Source: an uncultured Bryobacteraceae bacterium
GTDB taxonomy: Bacteria > Acidobacteriota > Terriglobia > Bryobacterales > Bryobacteraceae
Assembly (NCBI GenBank): GCA_955652915.1
Contig: CATPCJ010000218.1
Coordinates: 1 to 50,504 of the forward strand
Reading direction: 5' to 3'
DNA length: 50,504 bases
Numbering within the stretch: the first letter of the stretch is position 1; each line of letters starts with the position of its first letter. Below the pieces are notes generated by a model, which worked only from the letters and a program-made list of their open reading frames with translations, made no database searches and was not told the origin of the DNA. Positions 26,664-36,530 of this stretch are shown here, in pieces. The translations under genes were made by a program, and so were the position numbers.

Positions 26664-29600
26664 ATGCAACGGAAGCTCGCAATTCTTGCAGTCTGTTTTG
26701 TCGCGGTGACCGCCCTCCAGGCGCAGGTCACGACGGCCACCCTAGAGGGCACCGTCACAGACTCGAGTGGCGCCACGGTTCCAAATGCCCAGGTGGTGGC
26801 GATCAATACGGGAACCAACCAAAGCCGAATGGTGACGACTAATGCTTCCGGCTCGTATCGTATCGACCTGTTGCCGAGCGGCGTGTACGACGTGGAAGTA
26901 ACCGTGCAAGGTTTTAAGAAATTTCGCCAGAACGGCATCGTTCTCGAAATCAACCGGACCGCGCGCGTGGACGCTGCGCTAGCCATTGGCGCCCAGACCG
27001 ACCAAGTTACGATCACCGCCGACGCGGCCATGGTCAACACCAGTAACGCTCAAATCGGGCGAACCACCTCCGGCGCCGAGATCAACAGCCTGCCGATTGT
27101 CGGCCGCAACGTGTACACGCTGCTATCGCTGACCCCCGGCGTCGATTCCAATGCCAATAGCATCGTTCTGGGCTATCCGGAACAACGCACCATGATCAAC
27201 GGTGGAGTGGATGGCGGGGCCGGATCGGTCAACTACTTTCTGGACGGCGGCACGAACATGACCGGTCTCCGCAACACCGGCAATATCGCGCCGAATCCGG
27301 ATGCGGTGGAAGAGTTCCGCGTAATCACCAACAGCTATAGCGCCGAGTTCGGACGTTTCGCCAGCGGCGTAATCAACATCATTACCAAGTCGGGAACCAA
27401 TCAGTTTCACGGGTCGCTCTTCGAGTACCTGCGCAATAACGACCTGAATGCGAACACTTACGGCTCTGTTCTGGCCACGCCTCCGCTGCATCGTAATCAG
27501 TTTGGCGGCAGCGTGGGCGGCCCGGTGATTCGCAACAAGACCTTCTTCTTCGGCACGTATTCCGGGCTTCGCCAGATCACCAGCAATTTCTTTAACAACG
27601 CTATCGTTCCCACGGCGCTCGAGCGGATGGGCGATTTCTCGCAATCCAAGATCAAGCCCACCGATCCGTCGAACAATGCGGCTCCCTTTGCAAACGGACT
27701 GATCCCGATGTCGAAGTTCGATCCCACCGCCCTCAAAATCCTGAACACTTACATCCCCGCGGCAAACACAGCCGGCAACATCTGGCAAGGCACCAGCCCG
27801 AGCCCGTATATCACGGATGAATTCCTGGCCAAGGTTGATCACTCCTTTAGCGATCGGCAGCGTATTTCCTTGAGCTACTTCGAAACCAGCGGCCACACTT
27901 CCATCTCCGGCGGCGGAAACCCGCCCACCAGTGGACAGCTCCCTTGGTCGACACAGAACTTCATCTGGCGCCAGCACAATGCGAATGCCAGCGACACGTT
28001 TACGATCAACCCGTCCATGGTGGACCAGGTCTGGCTCTCGTATACCCGCAACTTCGGTGGGCGTGTCAGCTCGCCGCAAATGTCGCTGGGCGATCTCGGC
28101 TCTAAATTCCAGATTCAGGGCACGCCGTCACTCCCGCAGCTCGCCGTCAGCGGGTACTTCACGCTGGGTCAGGCGATTTCGGGACCGGTGGCCGGCACGA
28201 ATTTCTACTCGGTGCGCAACGTGCTCAACTGGAACAAAGGCAGCCATACTTTCAAGCTCGGCGGCGAATTGTCGCTCGATAAGGATATCCAGCAGACCTT
28301 GCTCAACAACTACGGCGTCTTTTCCTTCACCGGCACCAAGGCGAAATCCAGCAATGCGCTGTCGGATTTTCTGTTGGGGTTGCCGATCACCATGAACCAG
28401 GACGCTCCGGTGCTGGCGCTCGCCAATTTTTTCACGGGCGCCCTGTTCGCGCAGGATGACTGGAAGATTACTCCGCGTCTGACACTGAATCTGGGACTGC
28501 GCTGGGATGTGCAACAGGCGCCCACCGATCCACAAGACAAAGAATCGACGTTCAAGCTGGGCGTGCAGTCGAAGGTGCTGCCCACGACTGCCCCAACCGG
28601 CCTGCTGGTCGTAGGCGATCCGGGCGTCGGCCGCGGTATCGTATCCACGCCGCTGGGCCATTTCTCGCCGCGGCTGGGTCTGGCCTGGGATCCATTCGGC
28701 AACGGCAAGACCTCTGTCCGCGCGGCCGCCGGCCTGTTCTACGGAAGCGTTTCCGGCAACGAATGGAACTCCACGTCCAACTTCCAACCATTCGCGGTTC
28801 GCCAGCAGTTCCCCAACGTGACGTCGCTTACCAACCCGTACGGCGCGCTTCCGGGAGGTGTTTCGCCGTTCCCATATTTCTACAGCCCGAAAAGCCCGGG
28901 GTTCATTTTTCCCGCCGCCATTTATGGCGTCGCGCCCGACTTCAAGTGGCCGTATACCTACCAGTTAAACTTTTCGGTAGAGCGGCAAATCTGGAAGGAC
29001 GTCACTGTCACGGCAGCCTACGTCGGATCGCTCGCCCACCGCTTGCCGTTCGCGATTGATTTGAATTACCCCTTTTACAACAGCACCGCGACCTCCGCGA
29101 ATTTGAACAGCAGACGTCCCATTGACACCAACATTTTGTCCACCATCCAATCGGTGGAATCCGTCATGAACACCAACTACCACGGGCTTCAGATTACGGT
29201 GGAAAAACGGATGAGCCATCACATCGGCGTGAAGGGCTTCTATACGTTCTCGAAGTCCATTGAGGATGCGACGCTGGAAAACAACACCGTCAACGGCGGC
29301 GCCGAAGACTTCCGGAACCTGGCATTGGACCGGGGCCGCTCCGATTTCGACCGCCGCCACGTCTCGGTGACCTCTTTCATTTGGGACCTGAGCTACTTCG
29401 ATAAAACCAACCCGTTCCTGAAGGCCGTGGTCAATGGGTGGCAGCTTTCCAGCATCATCACGCTGCAAAGCGGCCTTCCATTTAACGTCACCACCGGCAC
29501 GGACGTCAATCTGGACGGCAATAATAACGACCGGGCGAACCTGATGGGCAATCCGTTCCTGGACCCCAATCGCTCTCGTGCGGCCGTAACCGCGGCGTGG

Positions 29601-29882
29601 TTTAATACGGCTGCGTTCGGGGTTCCACCAACCGGCACGGACGGCAACACGCAACGGAATCTCCTGACCGGGCCGGGAAGCAAGAACGTGGACCTCGCGA
29701 TCTCGCGCAATTTCAAGATACGCGAGCGGATGAGTCTGCAAGCGCGGGGAGAGTTCACGAATGCGTTTAATTTAGTGAATCTGATGAATCCCACGGCTTC
29801 ATTGAATTCGAACTTGTTCGGGCAGATCCGTACCGCGAGCGCTATGCGGCAGGTCCAGGTGGGACTCCGGCTTACATTCTGA
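26664..29882 (+). CDS. TonB-dependent receptor, Oar-like, with carboxypeptidase-regulatory N-terminal domain
   Basis: The product has 1072 residues and is an outer-membrane transporter or adhesin-like receptor. The signal peptide (MQRKLAILAVCFVAVTALQA) is followed by a carboxypeptidase-regulatory-like domain at about 24-105 (ATLEGTVTDSSGATVPNAQV). A plug domain comes next, with LPIVGRNVYTLLSLTPGV, NYFLDGGTNMTG and FGRFASGVINIITKSGTNQF, then a long barrel ending in Phe (QVGLRLTF). This Oar-like type is abundant in acidobacteria, where its ligands (often peptides or polysaccharide products) are mostly unknown. It presumably works with a TonB such as the one at 7202-8242. It converges with the M49 peptidase gene 10 bases beyond its stop. 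Confidence 0.92.
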   Translation: MQRKLAILAVCFVAVTALQAQVTTATLEGTVTDSSGATVPNAQVVAINTGTNQSRMVTTNASGSYRIDLLPSGVYDVEVTVQGFKKFRQNGIVLEINRTARVDAALAIGAQTDQVTITADAAMVNTSNAQIGRTTSGAEINSLPIVGRNVYTLLSLTPGVDSNANSIVLGYPEQRTMINGGVDGGAGSVNYFLDGGTNMTGLRNTGNIAPNPDAVEEFRVITNSYSAEFGRFASGVINIITKSGTNQFHGSLFEYLRNNDLNANTYGSVLATPPLHRNQFGGSVGGPVIRNKTFFFGTYSGLRQITSNFFNNAIVPTALERMGDFSQSKIKPTDPSNNAAPFANGLIPMSKFDPTALKILNTYIPAANTAGNIWQGTSPSPYITDEFLAKVDHSFSDRQRISLSYFETSGHTSISGGGNPPTSGQLPWSTQNFIWRQHNANASDTFTINPSMVDQVWLSYTRNFGGRVSSPQMSLGDLGSKFQIQGTPSLPQLAVSGYFTLGQAISGPVAGTNFYSVRNVLNWNKGSHTFKLGGELSLDKDIQQTLLNNYGVFSFTGTKAKSSNALSDFLLGLPITMNQDAPVLALANFFTGALFAQDDWKITPRLTLNLGLRWDVQQAPTDPQDKESTFKLGVQSKVLPTTAPTGLLVVGDPGVGRGIVSTPLGHFSPRLGLAWDPFGNGKTSVRAAAGLFYGSVSGNEWNSTSNFQPFAVRQQFPNVTSLTNPYGALPGGVSPFPYFYSPKSPGFIFPAAIYGVAPDFKWPYTYQLNFSVERQIWKDVTVTAAYVGSLAHRLPFAIDLNYPFYNSTATSANLNSRRPIDTNILSTIQSVESVMNTNYHGLQITVEKRMSHHIGVKGFYTFSKSIEDATLENNTVNGGAEDFRNLALDRGRSDFDRRHVSVTSFIWDLSYFDKTNPFLKAVVNGWQLSSIITLQSGLPFNVTTGTDVNLDGNNNDRANLMGNPFLDPNRSRAAVTAAWFNTAAFGVPPTGTDGNTQRNLLTGPGSKNVDLAISRNFKIRERMSLQARGEFTNAFNLVNLMNPTASLNSNLFGQIRTASAMRQVQVGLRLTF

Positions 29883-29892
29883 GCGTGGACGC

Positions 29893-31872
29893 TCACTTCC
29901 CGCGATACATTGCGCTGTAACCGAGCTGCTGCTTCACGATATCGCGGGGATACGAGATTTCCACCTTAGTAACTCGGCCTTTCGAATCGAAGCTCGCCTT
30001 CAGTTCCGGATTGATGCCGGTCCAGTAAGTCGGAATGTTCAGCTTCTTGTATCGGGCCAGCACCTGATCGCGTAGCGCCGGATCGAAGTGCACGCCATAC
30101 TTGTCGATCAGGGCCTTGATCGCATCGTAATCGCCTTCCGCCTTGATCCGCATCAGCTCCGCGAGAAGCTGCCCCACGCATCGCCGCATTTCCTGGAAAT
30201 CTTTGACGACCAGGTACGCTTTGCCTTCGCGAGTGGAATCCGCGATGGCGTTCGTTTTGTCCTTGATGTAATTGACGATGAGCTGGCGGCCGCGTTCATG
30301 ATCCTCTTCGATGGTGTCGCCTTTGGGGATGCGGCGCAGTTGCATGATGGCAACCCGCACCGACGAATAATACATTGCCTTGGCGACATCCTCATTGGAA
30401 ATCAATCCCAGTTCTTTGAGCTTAGGGTCCCATACGTTGTACAGCGCCATCAGATCCGCGCGGGCTTCCTCGAGCGTGGAGAAATATTCCTTCAGATAAT
30501 ATGCGGGATCGTGCGTGAGCTTCGGACTCAGCTTGCCCGAGCCGTGTCCGATGATCTCGTGCAGCGCGGTCAACAGATCGTCGGCTTCAGTTCCGTACCT
30601 CCTGCTGATTTCGGCTTCCTCTCGCGACGCGGCAAACTCGTCCAGCGCGGATGTGCCCGCAGCGCTCGCCAATGCGCGGGAGCTGCCCGTAAAAAGGAAA
30701 CTCTTGCTGCCGTACTTGGCATGGATCTCATCCTCGTTCGGCAGGTTGTCGCCCACAGTGGTGACGTGAAAATCGCCGGTCTCGATGAGCGTCTCCACAG
30801 CCTTCGCCAGGGGCGGCTTCACGCCTTGCTTCCGGTATTCCGGCTTCCAGGGCGCGCGATCCTCAAAATATTGTGCATTGTCCGCGATTTTCAGCATCAT
30901 CGCATTCAAGCGATTGTCGGTCACGGTGACAAAGCTCTGGGAAGTGCCTTTTGCGCCGCGGGCATCGCGATAGACTTCGATGAAGCCGTTCGCAAAGTCC
31001 ACGGGCGCGTTGTTCCGCACCCAGTCGATTCCGAAATGAATCCAGTCCTTCGGATCGCCGCTCTGATAGTAACGGATCAGATCGCGGATGACCTGGGCTT
31101 GCGCCGGCTCGGCTACCTGCGCGGCCTTTTCGAGAAAGGAATTCGCCTTCGCGAGATATTGCGCATATAACCCCGGCGGGATTTTGCGATCGGGCGTACC
31201 GGCTCGATATACCTGCTCCTCAAGATTGCCGTCGATCTTCACCAGCCGCGAGTTCAACGGATAATGCTCGGTGAAATTCGTCAGGTCCGCCACCGTGACG
31301 CCGGAATAGAAATTGTTAGCGCTGGCTTGAATCACATCCAGGCCGCCGCGCGGACTCTTGGCGGTCGTCATCGGCTCGAAGTTCGGGTCGAATAGCGCCG
31401 GCTTCAGTTCTTCGATTTCTTTGAGGAACGCCGCTTCCGTGTAAGAGCCTCGCGCCCCATGCCGCAGAGCGGCCAAACCCGCGTCTCGCAGCTCTTCGAA
31501 AGTGAACTCGGGCATGATCTTCTGCGCGGTGATCTCATGATGATTGCCGCGGTTGGCCCAAAATAGCTTGGTGAACGCCAGGATCTTGTCCAAGCTTGCC
31601 TTGTCGACGCTGTCCGGATGGGCGACGATCGTTTCCAACACCCGCTTTTGCCGCAGTCCAAAACGCGACATTTGATCGTAGATGATTGGGTTGATCGCAA
31701 TGGAAGCCTGCGTGAGCCAGTAGGCCAGCGCCTGCTGCTGTGGGCTTATATCTCGAAAACTGGCGGCCTCTAATTGAAGAAATCCAGTCGTCCCGACGCG
31801 TTCCACCAGGGTGTTGTCCTGTTGGCCCCAACCGAGGCAGGCAAACGCGCACGCAAGACTGGCAAGTTTCAT
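29893..31872 (-). CDS. M49 family metallopeptidase (dipeptidyl-peptidase III-like), exported
   Basis: The product has 659 residues, with a probable signal peptide at its start (MKLASLACAFACLGWGQQ), unlike the cytoplasmic eukaryotic enzymes. The M49 zinc motif HEIIGHGSGK lies near residues 437-446 (HExxGH form) and the third ligand Glu in EEARADLMALYN near 466. The family removes dipeptides from the N-terminus of short peptides. The Leu-to-Ile changes within the motif (HELLGH is usual) are conservative. The upstream EthD-like gene ends 21 bases before it on the same strand, so they may form an operon. Periplasmic action on peptides is inferred from the signal sequence. Confidence 0.88.
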   Translation of the reverse strand: MKLASLACAFACLGWGQQDNTLVERVGTTGFLQLEAASFRDISPQQQALAYWLTQASIAINPIIYDQMSRFGLRQKRVLETIVAHPDSVDKASLDKILAFTKLFWANRGNHHEITAQKIMPEFTFEELRDAGLAALRHGARGSYTEAAFLKEIEELKPALFDPNFEPMTTAKSPRGGLDVIQASANNFYSGVTVADLTNFTEHYPLNSRLVKIDGNLEEQVYRAGTPDRKIPPGLYAQYLAKANSFLEKAAQVAEPAQAQVIRDLIRYYQSGDPKDWIHFGIDWVRNNAPVDFANGFIEVYRDARGAKGTSQSFVTVTDNRLNAMMLKIADNAQYFEDRAPWKPEYRKQGVKPPLAKAVETLIETGDFHVTTVGDNLPNEDEIHAKYGSKSFLFTGSSRALASAAGTSALDEFAASREEAEISRRYGTEADDLLTALHEIIGHGSGKLSPKLTHDPAYYLKEYFSTLEEARADLMALYNVWDPKLKELGLISNEDVAKAMYYSSVRVAIMQLRRIPKGDTIEEDHERGRQLIVNYIKDKTNAIADSTREGKAYLVVKDFQEMRRCVGQLLAELMRIKAEGDYDAIKALIDKYGVHFDPALRDQVLARYKKLNIPTYWTGINPELKASFDSKGRVTKVEISYPRDIVKQQLGYSAMYRGK

Positions 31873-31893
31873 AAAGAGAGCATCGGAATGCGG

Positions 31894-32226
31894 CTACCAG
31901 TATACGAACGACTCTTCTTCGCAGATCAGCAGAATCGGCGGACCTCCGGTAGATATCTTGGTGGCGTGCTCCACGACCTCCTTGCCACCTTCCGATTCCA
32001 GGATCTTTGTAAGCTCCTCCATTGTGGAAAAGTACACTTCGGCGATACGATATGCCGCAACTTTTCCTTGTGGAGAGCTAACTACTTTCGTGGCCACGAA
32101 CCGGGTGATACCTTTGAGCTTCTCTTCCACCATCGGGACGTGCTCGTCATGATAAAGCTGTTCGAAGGCGTCCACGTTTTGGGGCCGTGGGTAGATAACG
32201 ACGATCTTTACCGCTCGTGTTCCCAT
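31894..32226 (-). CDS. EthD-like ferredoxin-like fold protein
   Basis: The 110-residue product begins VKIVVIYPRPQNVDAFEQLY after a short lead and includes YHDEHVPMVEEKLKG, AYRIAEVYFSTMEEL and a terminal EEESFVYW. These blocks match the EthD-like dimeric alpha/beta-barrel family, small proteins related to monooxygenases and ring-cleavage accessory proteins. The EthD prototype accompanies a cytochrome P450 system for ether breakdown, but most members, including this one, have no known reaction. It lies upstream of the M49 peptidase gene on the same strand. Confidence 0.75.
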   Translation of the reverse strand: MGTRAVKIVVIYPRPQNVDAFEQLYHDEHVPMVEEKLKGITRFVATKVVSSPQGKVAAYRIAEVYFSTMEELTKILESEGGKEVVEHATKISTGGPPILLICEEESFVYW

Positions 32227-32296
32227 GCTGCTGAGTTTCCCACATTCTTAGCACTTTCGTCGATTCAGATTATGGGACGGTCTGATATTCTGGCTA

Positions 32297-32500
32297 GTGC
32301 ATGCGAGGGCGCAAGAGTTGACAGACTACAACCACATACATTCAAGAGACGGTGACGACTGGGTTTGCGGCCGAAGCATGGCAGTTCGCGGCGATCAGTT
32401 GCTGCATTGCGAAGGACGCGATCCGGACGAAGAAGAAGCCTGCCGCTTGTGCGCGGAACGTATCGTGGGATATTTTGGCGACCCGATGCACGTGCACTAA
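32297..32500 (+). CDS. Small cysteine-containing hypothetical protein
   Basis: The open frame has 67 residues from a GTG at 32297, or 60 from a TTG at 32318 that has a GAGGG 9-10 bases upstream. The stretch from LTDYNHIHSRDGDDWVCG onward looks like real protein, with four cysteines in W-V-C, L-L-H-C and C-R-L-C-A-E positions, enough for one metal site. The family is not recognised. It lies convergent to pheT, whose stop is 28 bases beyond. The start is undecided and expression is not proven. Confidence 0.45.
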   Translation: MHARAQELTDYNHIHSRDGDDWVCGRSMAVRGDQLLHCEGRDPDEEEACRLCAERIVGYFGDPMHVH

Positions 32501-32527
32501 ACCCAATTGTAGGGCGGCAATTTTGCG

Positions 32528-34822
32528 CTAAACCCGAAGTTCGTACCCAGCCTCGCGCATTGCGTCAATGATGCGATTGCGAATAACCGCCACTTCTTCC
32601 GAAGACAAGGTACGATCCAGCGCACCGACCGTCAGACGATAAGACACACTCTTACGGTCCTCGGGCAGCGGCGCTCCTGTGTACTGACGCACGAATTCGA
32701 TCTCCACCAGGTCGCTGCCCGCCGCCCGCGCCAGAAGCTTTTCGACACTCCCCACCGGATCCCGCAGACCCGTGATCACCGACAAATCGAATGCGCTGGT
32801 GGGAAAGCGGCGCAACGATTGATAGCGCTCTTCGCGCTGATCCAACCGTTCGATCAGGGCAAGGTCAAGATCGAGAATCGCAGCGCGGCCTTCCACTCCG
32901 AGCGATGGATGCAGCTCGAACAGCCGGCCGATGGAACCACCTCGCCAGGACACCGTCGCGGAGCGTCGAGGATGTTCGTATTTCCGCGCTGGCGCCGGCT
33001 GAACTTCGCACCGCGGCATCAAGCACTCCGCTAATCGCTTCAGCTCGAATAGGCCGACGCTTCCATCGCCCTCGCGCGCGAAACTGGCTGCCGCTAAGTG
33101 TGGGATTTCTTCGGGCAGCCCCTCCAGCCTCGGGTGGATCTCACGCCCAATCTCGAAAAGCCGGAACGAATTCAGGCGCCGGCTGTTGTCGATTAGATTT
33201 CTTCGAATGCCCGGCAACAGGCTCGGCCTCATCAGCGATTGATCCGCCGCGATCGGATTGGTGACCTTAATATGCGCGTCCGGATCGAAATGAAACGCGC
33301 GGGCCATTTCCTCACTGATGAACGAATAGTTGTGGACTTCCGTGAATCCCCGCGCGGCTACCAGATCGCGTACCTCGCGCTCGTATTTGCGCGCCGGATT
33401 GTCCGGTGGAACCGCGCATTCAATCAGAGGAGGCCGCGGCGTGATGGATTCGTAACCGATCATGCGCCCCACTTCTTCCAGCAGATCGTCCTTGATGGAA
33501 ACGTCCTTGGTGGCGCGCCAACTGGGCACGCTTACTGAAAAACTGCCGGGACCGGTTTCCGTAACACCGAATTCTAAGGCAGTCAGGATCTCGCGGACTT
33601 CCTCGGCGGTCACCAAGCGGCCGAGCTTGCGGATCAACCACTCGATGCTCAAATCGATGGAGGGCGCCGTTTTGAGATCGGCCTTGCAATCCGCGACTCC
33701 GCCTATCAAACGAATACCCGGCGAAACCTGGTATAGCAATTCAAATGCGCGCGCCAGACCGCGCACCGTGTTCACCGGATCTTGCGATTTCTCAAATCGC
33801 ATGGACGCATCGGTGCGCAGCTTCAAACTCACCGATGTTTTGCGAACACTGGCGGCTTGGAAACAAGCGGCCTCCAGAACCACTCTCTTCGTCTGCGCTC
33901 CAATCGCGCTATCACGGCCGCCGATGACGCCGGCGATTGCGATGGGCCCTTCGGCGTCGGCGATGATCAGGTTAGATGGAGCAAGCGTATACCTTTCGTC
34001 GTTCAGAGCTACGATGTTCTCACCGCCCTTCGCGCTACGCACGAAGATTGTCTTCCCATGCAGCTTTTCCGCGTCGAAGGCGTGCATGGGCTGGGCAATT
34101 TCCGCCATGACGTAATTTGTCACGTCGACGATATTGTTGATGGAGTTTAAGCCAATCGATTCGAGCCGGTACTGCAGCCACAGCGGCGATGGCCCGACCG
34201 TCACGTTTTCGAAAACCAGCGCGCTGTAACGCGGGCACAGCGCCAAGTCTTCGATTTGCACGCCGATTTGTGCCGCGCCTTTGGGAAGCAGTTCCAGTTG
34301 CACCGGATCCCGCAACGATTGATGTGTGATGGCGGCCACTTCACGCGCCATCCCGTGATGACCCCACAGGTCGGGCCGATGCGTGAGCGACTTATTATCC
34401 ACTTCGATCACGCTGTCGGGCGCCAGCAACAGCTCCCCGCCCAGCTCCACAATTCCGGTGTGATCGCGATTGATGCCCAGCTCCAATCCGCTCGCCAGCA
34501 TTCCGTCGCTCTCCACGCCTTGAATCACCGTCATCGCCACGGGAATATAAACCGTTTGCATTCCCGCGCGGCAATTGGGTGCCCCGCATACCACGGTTTT
34601 CTTGCCGTACCGCTCTGTTTCCACAATAGCGATTTGATTATGGCTGCCGGCAATCGGTTCCACATGAATCACCTGCGCCACCGAAGCCAGCGCCAATGCG
34701 GCGCCCACCACTTCCAGCCCCTCGCATTCGGCGGTCTTGGTGGTGATGAGACGCAGCAGTTCCCGCGGCTCAATGTCGAGCGCCGGAACCATTTCGCGAA
34801 TCCAGTTATAGGAGAATTTCAT
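32528..34822 (-). CDS. pheT: Phenylalanine-tRNA ligase beta subunit
   Basis: PheT forms the alpha2-beta2 enzyme with PheS and handles tRNA binding and editing of misacylated Tyr-tRNAPhe. The 764 residues begin MKFSYNWIREMVPALDI. An EMAP-II-like tRNA-binding domain lies at about 40-150 (VCGAPNCRAGMQTVYIPVA, then GMLASGLELG). The B3/B4 editing region (about 200-380) includes NNIVDVTNYVMAEIAQPMHAFD, and the B5 region follows. The C-terminal anticodon-binding domain holds RFPTSAFDLSVI. It starts one base after the pheS stop, so the two are coupled. Confidence 0.96.
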   Translation of the reverse strand: MKFSYNWIREMVPALDIEPRELLRLITTKTAECEGLEVVGAALALASVAQVIHVEPIAGSHNQIAIVETERYGKKTVVCGAPNCRAGMQTVYIPVAMTVIQGVESDGMLASGLELGINRDHTGIVELGGELLLAPDSVIEVDNKSLTHRPDLWGHHGMAREVAAITHQSLRDPVQLELLPKGAAQIGVQIEDLALCPRYSALVFENVTVGPSPLWLQYRLESIGLNSINNIVDVTNYVMAEIAQPMHAFDAEKLHGKTIFVRSAKGGENIVALNDERYTLAPSNLIIADAEGPIAIAGVIGGRDSAIGAQTKRVVLEAACFQAASVRKTSVSLKLRTDASMRFEKSQDPVNTVRGLARAFELLYQVSPGIRLIGGVADCKADLKTAPSIDLSIEWLIRKLGRLVTAEEVREILTALEFGVTETGPGSFSVSVPSWRATKDVSIKDDLLEEVGRMIGYESITPRPPLIECAVPPDNPARKYEREVRDLVAARGFTEVHNYSFISEEMARAFHFDPDAHIKVTNPIAADQSLMRPSLLPGIRRNLIDNSRRLNSFRLFEIGREIHPRLEGLPEEIPHLAAASFAREGDGSVGLFELKRLAECLMPRCEVQPAPARKYEHPRRSATVSWRGGSIGRLFELHPSLGVEGRAAILDLDLALIERLDQREERYQSLRRFPTSAFDLSVITGLRDPVGSVEKLLARAAGSDLVEIEFVRQYTGAPLPEDRKSVSYRLTVGALDRTLSSEEVAVIRNRIIDAMREAGYELRV

Positions 34823-34823
34823 C

Positions 34824-35876
34824 TTAGAATTGGCGCAAAAATCTCAAATCACCGCTCGCGAATAACCGTATATCATCCACGCCGTAGCGCATCATCGCCA
34901 GCCGCGTCAGCCCCAGGCCAAACGCGAAGCCGCCCCACTGTTCGGGATCGATGCCGCTCATCCGCAGCACATTCGGATGCACCAGGCCGCAGGGCAGCAG
35001 CTCCACCCAGCCACTTTGTTTGCAGACCTGGCAGCCGCCGCCTCCGCAAATCAAGCATTGGATGTCCAACTCGAAACCGGGTTCGACGAAGGGAAAATAT
35101 CCGGGGCGCAATCGGACCGTAACCTCGCGATGGAAGATTGCGCTCAGCAGCGTTTTCATGAAGTAGATCAGGTTGGCGACGGACACGTTGCGGTCCACCA
35201 TCATCCCCTCTACCTGGTAAAACGTATGTTCGTGCGAGGCGTCTACTTCTTCGTTACGAAACACGCGGCCGGGCGCGATCATTCGCAAGGGCGGCCCCAG
35301 CCGCTCCATGCCGCGCACCTGGACGGGCGACGTGTGCGTGCGAAGCAGGTTGCCGTCGCTCAGCCAAAAAGTATCCTGCATGTCGCGCGCCGGATGCTCG
35401 GGCGGAATATTAAGCGCATCGAAATTGTGATACTCGGTTTCTACCTCCGGTCCATCCAGCACTGCGAATCCAAGCGATGTAAACAGGTCTTCGATCTCGC
35501 GTTGTATCCGGGTGACCGGATGCAAACTGCCGGGGCTCGTTCCCGGCGCGGGCAATGTAAGATCGATCCACTCGGCCTCTAAACGTTCTTCGAGAGCCTC
35601 GCTTGCGAACCCTTGTTTTCTCTCGTCGAACGCGCTCTCCAGCGATTGCTTTGCGGCATTCAACGACTTTCCCGCGCTGGAACGTTCTTCCGGCGTAAGC
35701 TTGCCGAATTCTTTGCTGAACTGTGTCAGCGAACCCTTGCGTCCCAGGACGTCGACACGAATCGCTTCAAGCTCTTCGAGGTTCTTAGCGGCGTGGATTC
35801 GCGCCAAGGTGGCCGATTCTAGTTGTGCGATCTGGTTTTCGAGCACTAGACTATCCGGCCGCTGTCCCGGCGCCAT
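34824..35876 (-). CDS. pheS: Phenylalanine-tRNA ligase alpha subunit
   Basis: PheS holds the class II catalytic site that activates phenylalanine and charges tRNAPhe. The 350 residues have an N-terminal coiled coil (about 10-95, ATLARIHAAKNLEELEAIRV). Class II motifs include HPVTRIQREIEDLF, RTHTSPVQVRGM, GRVFRNEEVDASHEHTFYQV and GFAFGLGLTRLAMM. A cysteine-rich segment (CLICGGGGCQVCKQSGW) is usual for bacterial PheS. Its first 26 bases overlap the end of the ankyrin gene in another frame. The start MAPGQRPDS is about 10 residues longer than many homologues, and a later start cannot be excluded. Confidence 0.95.
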   Translation of the reverse strand: MAPGQRPDSLVLENQIAQLESATLARIHAAKNLEELEAIRVDVLGRKGSLTQFSKEFGKLTPEERSSAGKSLNAAKQSLESAFDERKQGFASEALEERLEAEWIDLTLPAPGTSPGSLHPVTRIQREIEDLFTSLGFAVLDGPEVETEYHNFDALNIPPEHPARDMQDTFWLSDGNLLRTHTSPVQVRGMERLGPPLRMIAPGRVFRNEEVDASHEHTFYQVEGMMVDRNVSVANLIYFMKTLLSAIFHREVTVRLRPGYFPFVEPGFELDIQCLICGGGGCQVCKQSGWVELLPCGLVHPNVLRMSGIDPEQWGGFAFGLGLTRLAMMRYGVDDIRLFASGDLRFLRQF

Positions 35877-36528
35877 TTGCGTACTCGTCTAAGACGTCGA
35901 CAACCGCCTGATGGCCGCCGGTCATGGCCAGGTCGAGGGCGTTCTGATTATTGTCGGCGCGCGCCTGGACATCGGCGCCGCTGGCGATGAGCAGCCGCAC
36001 CAATTCCGCATCTCCAGCTTGCGCCGCGGAGTGCAGTGGAGTGAATCCACCAGCCTGCCGCGCGTTTGCGTCAGCGCCGTGCTCCAACAGAATGCGCACA
36101 CTTTCACCGCTGCGGCCGGCCGCGGCGGCATGGATCGGCGCATTTGACATCTGGTTTCGCGATCGCGCGTCTACCTCGGCTCCGTAAGTCAGCAGCGCTT
36201 CGATGAGCGCGGGCTGGTTGAAAAATCCCGCCAAGTGCAGCGGCGTCCAGCCATCTGAACTGTAGCCGTTCGTGAGATCGGGTTGATGGCTGACTAATTC
36301 CACTACCCGCTCTTCGGCGCCCGCCATGCATGCCGCGAAAATATCCAGTTCTACACCCCGCTGAAGCAGCATGTCCGCAACGTCATTCCGGCGCGAATAT
36401 TTTGCTGCCACAAACGCCCCCGCGCCATTTTCGTCTTCAGCGTTGAGCAGCGCGGGATCGGCCGCGAGCATCGCGCTCACCTTTGCGCAGTCGCCGGCGC
36501 GGATAGCGTCGAAAAACTCTTTGCTCAT
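35851..36528 (-). CDS. Ankyrin repeat protein
   Basis: The product has 225 residues from the ATG at 36528, two bases after the stop of the gene upstream. At least four ankyrin repeats are clear: DGWTPLHLAGFFNQPALIEA, MSNAPIHAAAAGRSGESVRI, GGFTPLHSAAQAGDAELVRL and NQNALDLAMTGGHQAVVDVL, preceded by a more divergent repeat near the start (ENGAGAFVAAKYSRRNDV). There is no signal or membrane segment, so it is probably a cytoplasmic protein-binding scaffold. A longer frame to 36654 would overlap the upstream gene and is not favoured. It overlaps pheS by 26 bases, which hints at translational coupling, but a functional link to Phe-tRNA synthesis is not established. Confidence 0.85.
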   Translation of the reverse strand: MSKEFFDAIRAGDCAKVSAMLAADPALLNAEDENGAGAFVAAKYSRRNDVADMLLQRGVELDIFAACMAGAEERVVELVSHQPDLTNGYSSDGWTPLHLAGFFNQPALIEALLTYGAEVDARSRNQMSNAPIHAAAAGRSGESVRILLEHGADANARQAGGFTPLHSAAQAGDAELVRLLIASGADVQARADNNQNALDLAMTGGHQAVVDVLDEYANGAGTAAG

Positions 36529-36530
36529 GC

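Noticed and set aside
26439..26669. Minus-strand frame of 76 codons between the divergent genes
   Set aside because: It runs through the inverted repeat at 26531-26607 and has no protein-like features.
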